Below are positions 36,148 to 47,456 of a DNA stretch of 64,000 nucleotides, in pieces. Origin of the DNA: Letharia columbiana (lineage: Eukaryota > Ascomycota > Lecanoromycetes > Lecanorales > Parmeliaceae); the NCBI RefSeq assembly GCF_014066305.1, contig NW_023501093.1, forward strand, positions 186,001-250,000. Direction: 5' to 3'. Below the pieces are notes generated by a model. That model saw only the letters and a list, made by a program, of their open reading frames with translations. It was not told the origin of the DNA and ran no database searches. Numbering within the stretch: position 1 is the first letter of the stretch; each line of letters starts with the position of its first letter. The position numbers and the translations under genes were made by a program.

Positions 36148-37480
36148 TCAACCACCCGCGTCCATTTCTATTGGACTCGTTCCCCTGTGCATCTCCACTA
36201 TCGGTCTGTCGTGCACCTCCTGCACCACAACTTCGTCCAATTCCGCCCCTTTTTCGTTTCCGTGCGACTCATGAGACAAATGGCGCTCCTTCCAGGGCTC
36301 ACAGACACTCTCATTTTTTGCTTTGACTTGTATGTCCTCCGATCTCCGATTTCGTCTGCGTCGTGAGAAAAAGAGACCGAAGACGGCGATAATCACGAGA
36401 AATAAAACGACGCCAACGACGACACCTGTAACAGTGCCGGCGCTAGACTTTGATGGCCGAGGTGCCGGTGATTTTGAGGTGCTGGTCGACTTGGTAGTGA
36501 CATGTGGCGTTGAGATTAGTTAAGAAGACGGTAAGAAGCATGGCCCTTACCCATTAAGCGTCGGAGCGGTTGTTCCCAGACTACGATTTGTGAATATTCG
36601 CTGTTGCATGTTATATTGAACCTACGCACATCTCTGTGTCGGCGTTGCTTCTTAGGGCAACGACCCTGAATCAAGAAACAGGTCTAGGAAGTGGAAGGAG
36701 GATAACTTTGCTCCCGAAAACCGTCTTACGATTCAGGTCTTCGATTAAAGGTAGGAAAGAGTCACCCGGAAATGTACATACCATTCCCAGCAGGTGATTT
36801 CGATTTGAGTCGGAACCTGCAATGGCCCATGCACTGTTTGAGCCGCAAGTCGTCAGAGAACCGACTGGGCGTTTTAATGTCTGGAATCCCTTAATCGCCA
36901 ACTCGTTCCACTAGCACACCTCGGGTCAGCGTTCCCATCTGTAGGTATACTTCGGAATGTAAGACATGTTTGGAGAGTGAAAAGGTTGGCAGAATAAGCA
37001 ATCTGCTGATGCAGGATATTGTGAACAGGAAGGAATAACTCCGAAAGGTGATATACAGGCCCATCACCGACTCGCCGAGCCCGTCGGGCTTCAAAGCCCA
37101 TAGCGATAGAGGAGGCAGCGAAGTCTGACCGCCCGAAAATGGCAGAGTGCCGGCAAAGCCAGAGTAAAGGAAATCATCTGACTCTTGATACCAGAGTGAG
37201 GGTTTATTCAAGTTAGGAACCCCCGCTGGGTCTGCTGTTTGATTGGTTTGTCACAGATGCGTTTGTCCAATTGCGAGAAAGGTCGACAGAGAGTAGTGTA
37301 TTTCCTGGAGGCTGGCAATGAGTCTAGGCGAGCAAAAACTTCTTAGGAAGCGTACAGTAATTATAGCTCACGCTTCCGTTGTCTCCGTTGTTTGCGAAAG
37401 CCGGTTCCCCACCATCTAAGGTAAATTATCCCATCGCTGGCAGCGTGTAAAATTCAGGGGTTCTGCCCGAACATCAAAAA
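36148..37480 (-). pseudogene. Decayed kelch-type extracellular protein with C-terminal transmembrane anchor
   Basis: Fragments on the minus strand match the plan of a fungal kelch/beta-propeller membrane protein: LDGGEPAFANNG (about 37,380-37,420), LLSVDLSRNWTNASV (about 37,240-37,300), PNLNKPSLWYQESDDFLYSGFAG (split here as 37,140-37,215), LKRPVGSLTTCGSNSAWAIAG (about 36,810-36,880), then a Ser/Thr stalk, a membrane segment VVLFLVIIAVFGLFF and a basic SRRRRNRR tail ending at 36,148. A run of five G at about 37,230 shifts the frame between the second and third fragments. Most of the propeller (several hundred residues) is missing between 36,780 and 36,530. A heavily spliced short gene is possible but less likely. 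It lies next to the transposon island. Confidence 0.45.
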
Positions 37481-37499
37481 GTCTCTTCTTACAACCTAT

Positions 37500-38739
37500 C
37501 GCAACTCAACAACGAGGACACCCACGAAAAAATTTATAGTTTCGCAATTGTTCTTCTCAAGCAGATATCAAACTTCACAGCAGACTATTTTACTGTAAAG
37601 CTTATCACTAAAAACTTACTGCGTTGTAAAAATATGGCACTTTGGATGTTCTGCCAAGACATTTTACACGCAAGGCGCCAGTGGATGGTATATAGCCATT
37701 TGCCAACAGCGGCTATAACCGCGGTTGTTCTTCGGTCCATGATCTTGATGATACATACTAGCACCCACAAGCATGATTACTTTGTCTTAAAAATTCGGTA
37801 ATGGCAACGACGCCGGCAGCTTGACGGACGCCAAGGCTTCTTGGGAAGATATCTTGATGAAAAACATGGCTCGATAAAGTCTTGCTGCGCGGAATAATGG
37901 AAAAGTAGAGAATGCCTGAAGCGGCATACGACGGGTATTCAAGTCGCATGGTGACAAAAGCACAGAAGGAGGTCAAAGTCGTAGAGGACGGAATATGACG
38001 GAACACAGACTGGGCTTCGAGCAAAGGAGATTCGGGACAAGCAATGCTTTTGCACGGCCGGGACTCCAACCAACCATGGCGCAGGAAAGGCGATCTTTCG
38101 CAAGCACAGCCTGCACCTTCTAAATCCTACGCTCCAATGTTCACAAGATCTTGGACTTCATGTGGGATGGCTGATGACAGTAATTGCACTGCTTAACAGT
38201 CAACTCTATGAGGCAACAAGACGGCACAAAAAGTAGACGAGTTGCAATATGTGCCTTATGCGGAATGGAAAGCGCGCTTTATTAGCGTATGCACAAAGGT
38301 CCTGAATCCTTGGCGCGAAGAAAATTGTATACACCCCACCAAGAACAGTAGTGAATAAGGTAGCTTTATCTTCTTCGCTATCGGGTACATGCATCCGGTA
38401 TCGGATATGTCTCATCACCGAAAAGAAATTAAACTTCATAATCGACACCTTAACGGGAGGCCTTGAGGGAGAAACGGCTAACAACCGAAGATGAGGACTT
38501 CAAGCAGACGCACTTCCATATAAGCAGACCTTTTTCACTCCCATCCTCGGAGAACGTTGGTATATCTTCGAGGTAAGATCATAAGTAAGACTCGCTACAC
38601 CGCGGTGCGTGCCGAATTGATAGGCTTGACTATCTGAGTGGAATTCTACGCTTCTTCCACCAAACCTCGTCTGATGTGAAATTTATCAGATGGGCATTCG
38701 CTGTGATGCGAACCATCTGCCTCTACAATCGATAATCAA
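37500..38739. other. 1.2-kb stretch without a supported gene
   Basis: Only short, unlinked ORFs on either strand. I see no family motif, repeat structure or splice-linked frame. The last part is presumably the ENGase promoter. Confidence 0.55.
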
Positions 38740-41245
38740 ATGCTTCCAACTGGATTTCCCGATTGGAGGAAAATTGGATGGCACGTTGGCAAGAAGCTAA
38801 GAGACATCATCAATCCTCCCGCAGATACAGGTCCATCACGAGAAGAGCGGCGGGCACAAAGACACCGTGATGGACTCAAAGGTCTGGTCTACTTTGATGA
38901 CTTCGACGAGGTGGAAGCCTGGTCAGCAGAAGATGTCGACCCAGTCCAGCAGGCCAACATGCCCCTCTTGAAACGCTCGGCCTCTCGAGTTCATGATCAT
39001 GTAAGGCCTACTACCTTGGTACTGCTGTGCCATGACTATAGCGGCGGCTACCATGATTACGAAAGTGTTCGTCCACCTCTACTCAAGGACAAACTGTACG
39101 CTTGCAATTACCCTCAATACGTCGATACGTTTGTCTATTTCTCCCACAAGCTCGTATGTGTCCCACCGCCTACATGGATAAACACCATGCATCGCAATGG
39201 TGTCAAAGTTCTAGGGACGTTCATTGTTGAGCCCGGAAAACTTAATGTTGAGCGAATGCTGGACCAAGTGAACGGCGAGTTCATCATAGCCAAACAGCTA
39301 GCTGCTATGGCCGATGTCTTCGGTTTCGATGGATGGCTGCTCAATATCGAATTGGAGTTTCCCAAATCCGTCAAAGATCTTACAAGTAAGATATGTGCAT
39401 TGATTCGGAGTCTCAAGCTTCTGTTAGGGCCTGCAGGGAACGTTGTCTGGTGTAAGTCTACTTTCCGGAATGAATCCTTCCTGATCTTTCCCGGGAAATC
39501 TGGGATGTAAGACATGTTTTGGGAAGTATCTCACTCTCCGAATGGGCCTCGTAACTCAAACCCTATTTGAAAAAGTGACACTGACTCCGAAAACATGAAG
39601 ATGATGCTTTGACTACTGATAACGAAGTCGACCATCAAAATGGCCTGACCCTGAAGAACGTTCCCTTCGCTCTTGCTGCGGACTTACTCTTCACGAATTA
39701 TAAATGGACAATGAAAACCTTGAAGGAAGCGGACTCAACGGGTGAAGTATATGGACTTCATCCAACGAAGACCCTTTTTGGTATTGATGTGTGGGCTCAG
39801 AACACTAATATGCCAGGTCCGCATCGAATCACCTTTCCTCCGAAGGGTGGAGGAGGGACAAACACCGGGCTTGTAAGCTTCAGAATCACAGCCTATCTTT
39901 GACCGAACGTACCACCTTGCGAATTCGAAATGTTTATTTCAGGAATGAAAGCTTATTAAATCTGATATCTAGGCCTTGGGCGTTTTAGCAGAGGCTGGTT
40001 TTTCTACAGCCATCTTTGGGCCAGCCTGGACCCATGAGCATTTCTCCACCTCTGCGGAATCTACTCTGTCCACCGCAGAACGCGTTGAACATGCTATGTG
40101 GCTAGGGAAGCGCTTACCATCCGACCTCGGCTGCGATTGTCACGAAGGACTGCCCCATCAAACACGGGAGTACGTCGGGACTCCTATTGTCAATCACGCT
40201 TGCGAGTTCCCTGCCGGATCGACACACTTCTTCGAAACCGACTTCAATGGAGCTTTCCAACGAGTGGCAAATCCAGGAGCTCAGGTAAGCCCTCGTTGTC
40301 CGTTGATGACGATCAATTAAGCCATGTTCGTGTATCTAGAGTGAGAAGCATATTCGCCCAATGCTTGGATCTCAGGGACCACTGCCTCATCTATTGCCCA
40401 TGTCGCTACCAGCGTGGGAGCAAGCGTCAGATAGGCCTCCGACCCGTGTGCTTTATGGAGAATTGCCAGATGAGGCTCCTGGAGGCCTAATCGTGAATAC
40501 GAGGATCATCCGCATGCACGAGAAGACCGCCCCGTTTGAATCATGGGGCTCACATCCTCAAAGAGGAACACATTATCGTCTATGCCTTTTCAAGTTGAAC
40601 ATGCTTGCCGATGAGTCACTCGCCGCTACGATCAGGTTCAAATGTCTTGAAGCGAGCACGGACATAGCTCCAGGTTTCTACATGGGCTATATTATGTCAG
40701 ACTCTGAGAAACTTTGCTACATCCACGTAGAAATATCTTTCCCGCGTTCGAACCAGGTCCAGGACAAGACGATCATGCTCTCTTTCCCTACCGCCGACTC
40801 GCGCCTCGTAGAATTTGGAGTATATGGTCTAGGCCTGATCGAAGACCCAAAGCCACTGGCGCTGTGCCAGATCTTCAATCTCACTATCAAACCAAGAAGT
40901 CAAGCGGAATCGTGCTGGACCATCGTTGGCGTGAGAGTGACGAAGCGAGGCCGTTCTCCAGATCACGAGAAAAGGCTGGCATGGAAGTGGAGCAGCTCGG
41001 ACGATTCACGCCCAGCATTTCTACCGTGGAGCAAGACAACGGGCCCATTCACGTACTTTGATGTCATGATTAGCGGAAAGGAGCTCGGTAGGGCGTATTG
41101 CACGGAATTTCCCATCCACAGTGAGGACTTTGATGGGTGCAAAGGTGAAGAAGTGGAGGCAGTCATACGTGGACGCCTCTTCGGTGGTAGCGAGGTTGCC
41201 AGCTTGCCGATACAACTATCGAGGGATGAGTTTGGTGTTCCTTGA
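38740..41245 (+). CDS. GH85 endo-beta-N-acetylglucosaminidase (cytosolic-type ENGase)
   Basis: Four exons (38740-39451, 39601-39872, 39973-40284, 40340-41245) give 733 aa. The GH85 barrel shows LVLLCHDYSGGYHDYE, YVDTFVYFSHKLVCVPP and VKVLGTFIVE. The catalytic pair is in GWLLNIE (about residue 205), where Asn orients the substrate N-acetyl group and Glu is the acid/base. After intron 1 comes YDALTTDNEVDHQN. The C-terminal half is beta-rich. The enzyme cuts the chitobiose core of N-glycans; without a signal peptide it probably works on free or misfolded glycoprotein glycans in the cytosol. All introns keep frame: VVWYDAL across intron 1, GLALGV across intron 2, and GAQSEK across intron 3. Confidence 0.92.
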
Positions 41246-42845
41246 TAGAAATACCAGTATCTTAAAGCTATCTGATTGTATCGTTGCCCGATCGTCGAGA
41301 CAGGTTCTCTCACAAATTCAAGACACATGGTCATCCTCAAAATCAATCTCTGCTGTCTTGGCGTTCCTTCCCTCGTCGTCTGTATCGACCCTCCTGTCCT
41401 CCGTCAGCCTCTCCCTCACGGCCATCAATGCTCTTCCTAACAGGTTCATTCCCCGATCATTGCGTTCTCCCCCACCACAGCTTCATCAGATCCAACCCCC
41501 ACCTGCGATCAATCTGGCTCGCCACCACCAATTCCCTCTTCTTGTTGCAACTAATCCCTGTCCTAATGCTTCTGTAACCTCAGCATCCTCTTCTCCTAAG
41601 CCTTCCCCTAAAAATTATGCCCCTGTTTTACCCAACAGAAAGATTGAACAGTAACGCACCGCCACTCTTTTTACTGTTCCACGATCGCTTCTCAATTTTT
41701 TGCAAGGTATTTCGCTTGCGCTAAAGATGAGGAGGCAAGGAAGAGGGCCGCGGTCGTGGGCGACCCGAATGCCACTACTTTGGTATACCTCTATGGATAG
41801 TTCGGAGACAGCGGCTCTTCTTCAGGGCGAATACTCGGGTAGTGAGACGGCTTTAGGGCAGTGAAAGGACGCTTCTACTCCCGAAACTTGTCTGGTCACA
41901 ATTCTAAATATCGTGTGAAACAGGAAGATCTTGCTCCCAAGTGTACGTACCATGTATTGTTCGGCGCAGTTGGAGATGTGAGAAAAGCGGGGGTTGCAGA
42001 GGTGAGGCAGAGGACAGAGTAAGGGTGGGATGTTGGAGGGGGAGAGTCAGAAGTAAAGCAGGTGTCGTTAGCAAGGGTGGAGGGGCAGGCAGCGGTGTAG
42101 CAGGTGAGCTGAGTTTTTTATCGTTCCTGTGAGGCACTACGGAAATCCTCGGGTGTTGGATGAACCTTCAAAGGGCGTGGGTGAAATCGAGATTTGGCCA
42201 GCTGGTCGTGGCTTCAGTATCCCATGGTACTGTGAGCTGTCAAGACACTGCTAAGGGAGCTTGTTCGTTGTATAAATGTGAGATCCATCATCAGAGGGGA
42301 TTTGGAGCAGAGAGATTGCGAAATGTAGATTGGGCACCTCGAGCCAGAGGCGGAGTACCTATCTAGCTGTCAAGAAGGGGTAATGTGAGAAACGACTGAG
42401 CTTGCACGCCGGGAGCATGTAAACCCAAGTTCGCAGTCGTCTATTTGAGATCACAGTGTCGAGTATTCACGGAGAGAATTAAGACGGCTGAACATTGTTC
42501 TTTTCAATGCTGGTAGGCCCCTTCTGGAGATTTCCTCAGCGGTGTACATCGTGTCGTTGTCCGATGTCAAACCGCTTTCTCTCTCCATCAAAACCCACTC
42601 AACCCTCTTCGAGATTCTCGTGTATTTTAATGAAACTATCGCTTGGCTCATCCGAGCCGGGGTAATCGTAAAAGTGCTGCAAAGTCCACCTCGCTATGCC
42701 TGTCGTAATACATGGTATCAATGTTCAGCCTCTCATCATGAGTATCATTGCTTTGCCCTACAGATGCCCTTACCAGACTCGCCCTGCAACGCCTCGAGAT
42801 GAATTTCCATCTCGCACCTTTACCATCATGATAAAATCGCATATC
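41246..42845. other. 1.6-kb intergenic stretch between convergent genes
   Basis: Low-complexity Ser/Pro-coding stretches occur (41,300-41,650, plus strand) but have no start context, family motif or partner exon. G/A-rich DNA lies at 41,970-42,110. No gene is supported. Confidence 0.55.
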
Positions 42846-45484
42846 TTAAAGCTCAAGCTTTGGCTCCCACTTTGTCCCATTCTTCTTTGACCACTCCTCG
42901 AGAAAGCTCAAGCCAAAATTCACAGCCTGTAGACCGCTAGTCATTGACCCCATGGGCAGATTAAACTTCCGCTGATATTCGCCTTGTACTACGGCATCTG
43001 CGCTTTTGACAGGGAGAAGAAACTGTCGTTCGCGCTTGGCCCAAGTCACGGGATATTCAGATTCGATGTCGCTGATTTTCAAGAAGTCCAGTCCCGAACG
43101 CCATGCACTCTGCGATTTCTCGAAGCAGCGACGGAATTCATGGAATGACCCGTGATATGCCGCAGCTTGGCAATATTCTTTCGTCTTCGCAGGATCCGCG
43201 GCCGCAGTCTCAGCTAATTTCTGCTCAAGTGGATTGTAATCGAGTCTTTTGAAATCGTAGCAGACCATGTAGTCTCGAATGATGCCTTCGAGCTGGAGGA
43301 GGAGACCAGTCAGGTGTTTGAACGGTTGAGCTTCTCTGTTGATGAGATCCAAGAGCCGAAGCATAGACTTCCAGCCATCGATATTGCCAATCTGCCCAAA
43401 TTGTCGTTGGGGTTCATCAAAAAGCGTGAAAGCCAGAATGTAGCAGAGTACGGATTCTGTACCAATCATGACGCCTCGTTTACGTTCGCTATCAGTCATG
43501 ATCGGAATTTCCTTCAAAAACACATCCGAGGCATGCTTTAAGTCTGTTGCTTGTCTCAAATACTTGCTAGCGTCACGCTTCACATCCTGCAGACTAGGCT
43601 TGCGACCACCAGACGACGTGACAGAATTACGCCGGTTTCCAGCATCTGGTACATTGGGGGTACTATTCAGAGCAAGGCCTCGTGGTGTGGTGGTCGAGCC
43701 TTCGCCGGACTCAACACGCAGCATGGGGGCGCTCTTGGGATCAGCCTTCGGAGTGAGTAATTGTGGTTTCTGCGTACTTCCAACATTCGATGGAGCGGGA
43801 GAGCTAGTTGAAGGTTGTTTCGGTGTATGAGCGTTTTGCGAAGCCCATCTCGGAGTCTTGTGACGTTTGGCGGGAAGCTCCGGTTCGTCTCTACGATCTA
43901 GAGACCCACGCCGCTTTTCGCCAGCGTTGGCAGCCTCTGGATCATTACGCTTTGGTTTCGCCTGTATCTCGAGCCGATTTTCATAAGAATTGCTGGCATG
44001 CTTCTGCTCCGACTGCGGAGTCCTTGAACGCTGTTCGTGCTCTATCGTTCGACGGATGTGTGGGTACTTTCCTTGTGTGGGCGGCAACCTTAGATATTGA
44101 GCAAGATTTTTGCGATTTGTCTTCTTCCTGATCTTCAAAAGTAGGCGCAATCTTCGTTTCTCAATTCTCTGAGGTGTTGTTGATGCCGTTACCGGTGCGG
44201 TGACGGGAGAAATGAGAAGCTTATTCGGTTTCGAAGGTGTAACTTTGTTTGACACAATGTTCTTAGCTGCTTGCCGAGGAGCTGAGGTCACTTGTGGTTG
44301 AATCCGTTGGTGTTTGACAGAGTTGACGGAAGCTGTCGTGCTGGTCTTGCTCGATGCATAAGCCTTCCCTCCGACGCTTGACTTAGCGCCCTCTTCGTCG
44401 GTTGACGAGCCCGTATCATTCTTCTGCTGCTTGATTTTGGAAGATGGGTTAGGGCTTTTGCTCTTCGCGATGCTGCCACTGCGTCTTCGAATGCTAGGGT
44501 TCAACTTGGCGAGCTCCTCTTCGATCTCTGAAGGTAGTGTGGGCGATAGCATTGGCGGGAGACCATGCAGGTTGAGTGCCTCCGTCTTCTTCTCTTTCGG
44601 TACGACTTTCTCAGGACCGGGTTGCTTTTCTGTCGGCGGCTTCTCAGCCTTGGGACTTTCATGAGATCTGACCTTTTGCGCATCAGATGAGTCTTTGATG
44701 ATGCCAATCTCAACACTTGTTCTTTGAGGGGGAACTTTGAGCGGCCCTGCTGATGCGGGGTTGGGCGGCTCAGACGTGGTTCGCGCCTTCTTAGCAGATG
44801 GAGCAGCTAGAGGTTGCTCGGAAGCATTGGAATCTTTCCCCACTTCTATCGCGTCCGCCGATCTGACAAATATAAGTATCCAAGAAGCTTTCCAAACATC
44901 AGCAGAGCATACCTCTTTTGACCGTGCTGCTCGACCTGGAGAGGCTTTGGCAGTTTGACATTTGCATCAAGTCCCTGGATACTCGCGTCATCTTTCTGAT
45001 GTTCTTTTGGTTTCGGACCTGTGGGTTTTGTTGTAGCTGCAACAGCCTTGTTCTTATCCCTTTTGTTGTAGTCCGCCAAGCTGATCTTCTTCTTTTGACC
45101 CTGCCCTTGAAGTGGAGTCCCGTCGCTACTAGTTCTGCTGTTGGGCTCTTCTGGCGGTGCTAATCCTCCTTTTCCATCGTCCCACCCGCCACGGCAAAAC
45201 AGACCAGGGGTCAAGTCATTCGTCCGGTCTTTGAAAGTGAGGTACTGCAATTCTTCTTCGTTAGGATCGAAATGACTACCAAGTCGCCAGAGGTTCGCAT
45301 GCTCTGGGCTTTGGCGATATGTAGATCTAACATGTAAGATGTACGGCGTTTCAGGAAGAACTTTGGCTTTGAGTCGTCTAAATCGAGCGTCCACTGGATG
45401 CTCGGCTTTATTCGTGGTTCTTTGAGCTTCGGAAAACCTGGCTGGAGTGGAAGTAGCTTCTTTGGAGGGAAGCGACATGTTCAT
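42846..45484 (-). CDS. Large nuclear-type protein with conserved C-terminal helical domain, Ebp1-like (Ell-binding) candidate
   Basis: Two exons (45484-44913, 44862-42846; donor GTATGC, acceptor TGTCAG) give 862 aa. An N-terminal conserved block (DARFRRLKAKVLPETPYILH, LWRLGSHFDPNEEELQYLTF, PGLFCRGGWDDGKG) is followed by about 450 residues of Lys/Ser/Pro-rich disorder, then a helical C-terminal domain (about 640-860): ATDLKHASDVFLKE, GVMIGTESVLCYILAFTLFDE, LEGIIRDYMVCYDFKRL. The LKHxAD plus long helix pattern recalls the C-terminal homology domain of AF4/AFF scaffold proteins, whose fission yeast relative Ebp1 works with Ell1/Eaf1 in transcription elongation. That link is inference. The next Met (45478) would also serve as start. 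Confidence 0.8.
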
Positions 45485-47456
45485 AGTGTTCAGGTGGAGA
45501 CCTTGGTACTATGACGATTACCAGCGCCGTCAACAGCGCGAGGTGATAGTCGAGTTCGAACTGGTGGTGAGCGCTTCAGTAAGAGTGAATTGCGGTAGGA
45601 GTTACAAATAGAGTCGGGAGGTTGTTTGAGGGGGAAGAACAGGCCATCTGATTGTAATGAGAGGTGGTGGTAGGCTCGGAGTTGTGTCAATGGGCTTCTG
45701 ATGTATTCCCTCGGTTGTTTTTGCGCTCATTGACGACAGGACTCCTCCTCCACCTTTGGTGTACTGATCCTCGTCTGATTATCACATGCAGTCTCGCAGT
45801 GGCCAAAACGATGCTGCGATATCAGGGTGGAATGATGCGAATGACGGATTCCAAATTGCTAAGGTATAGCAGCTGGTGGAGCGAACATGTGATCAGGTTC
45901 CATGGAGAGGACAAAGACGAATGAATAAGGGCTAAGGCGCCGATGTGGAGGCAACGACCAAGAAGGAGATTCTGGTGGCGATGGCGATGGCGATGGCGAT
46001 GGCGAAAGCATTAGACAAGAAGCGGTGGGAACAGATTTGCTGGAGTTGCTGGAGCTGCTGTAGAGCTGATTTGCATAGTACCACAAGCTACATGTACTTT
46101 TGACAAAGTTCAAGTGAATTAATCCTTACGAGTAATCCTTAATGCTCTTGACGCTTTTCAAAGATGGACCATGAGGTACCTTACGGCACACCTTCCTTAC
46201 TTTAGGGCTGGGCGGTGCGGTACGAGTAAAAGGTATGAGTACCTTAGTACGGTAGCACGGTAGGTACCTTAGAGCAACAGATGACTGCGGGCGCTAGACT
46301 ACCGGAAGACCGGTATTCGGCCGTAATCTTTATGGATGTACCGAGGTAATGAGGTAATAATGTACCTTATCTTAAAGTACGGTACGATTCTTTTCTTTCT
46401 CCCTTCCGCTTCATCAAAATACATGGGAAGACTTTCTTATGAGCCACGAAAATCCATAGGTTGGAGTTGTATTAAGATTGGCAAGTCAATGCCAAATCTT
46501 CCTCCCAATCATCACCTGTCCCCATCATTTGATGCCCATTTCCTTCGTATCCCTACTTTGCTCCATCGTTAAGCATTTTACCCCCGCCCGGAGACTTCTC
46601 CTTCGCAATTCCCTGACCCCCAATCAAAACCTCGACCAGCTTGGATCAACCTGGGTCCCTGCCGCGCTAGGTCTTCGTATCGTCCCGCCATCGACGAATG
46701 ATCCTCCGAGGTACTCGACAACATATTCAGCTACCTATTCATCGAGGATATCCAGAGACACCCATTGCCATGGCAGAGACCTGCACTCCACCATCATGAT
46801 AATGAGAAAAGTGTGCAAATCGAGCAGCAGAGCCGAGCCGCAATCTAAAGGTACGGAGGAGCCTAGGATGGTACCGGTAGATGCATGACGTGCAGATTGT
46901 ACATGGATGATTTCGGGAGATATGTTTCATCTTGAGCCGCGTGTGTCTATTGTCTTGAATGTTTCTTGCGCTTCCCCCCACAGTTGTAGCAGGTGTTCTC
47001 GGAACAATGTCTTGTAGCTTGTAGGCTTGCTTGTCCCGTCTCCTTTGGATGGTCAATGGCAGAAAATTCTTTCAGTTCTAAATCTCTGCATCTCTGCATG
47101 TACCGTGGCCACTGAGGCAGTGAATTGTTTCAAGGTAAAGTCATTCCCGGGATTGATCCTTTATGCTGACGCTGACGCTGACGTGGGGAAACTGCTTGCT
47201 TGCTTTTGATTGTTTGCCCTGCTAACAAATCTAGTGGTATTTTGCACCGATTATGTATGAGACAAGATGAATACATCTGCTAGAACAACCATAATTCCAG
47301 CAATGCGTAGAGACGTGGAAGGTGAGTCCAGCGCAGCTGTCCAACGACACCCTGAGAAGCAGAAATAACAACGCCACTGCTCAATGCGAGAATGCAATGC
47401 CAAAAGATATGATATGCTATATATACACAATGTCGAAGATGTTCAACGTTCGCCAA
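45485..47456. other. 2-kb intergenic stretch with simple repeats
   Basis: Contains a GGCGAT hexanucleotide run at 45,977-46,005 and a cluster of GGTACC/TACCTTA-type words at about 46,170-46,385. Short ORFs here have no recognisable product. The first few hundred bases are likely the upstream region of the Ebp1-like gene. Confidence 0.55.
46170..46385. repeat. Cluster of degenerate GGTACC/TACCTTA repeats
   Basis: Within about 215 bp the words GGTACCTTA, GAGTACCTTAGTACGG, CGGTAGGTACCTTAG, GTACCGAGGTAATGAGG and TGTACCTTATCTTAAAG follow each other in both orientations. Similar GTACCT words recur near 63,940-63,965. A dispersed low-complexity repeat; function unknown. Confidence 0.55.

Noticed and set aside
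41121..41654. 177-codon Ser/Pro-rich plus-strand ORF overlapping the end of the ENGase gene
   Set aside because: Its first part is an off-frame copy of ENGase coding sequence; the rest is low complexity without any conserved feature.
45977..46005. GGCGAT hexanucleotide run
   Set aside because: Ordinary microsatellite; no array spacing or spacer pattern that would suggest a CRISPR-like or regulatory array.
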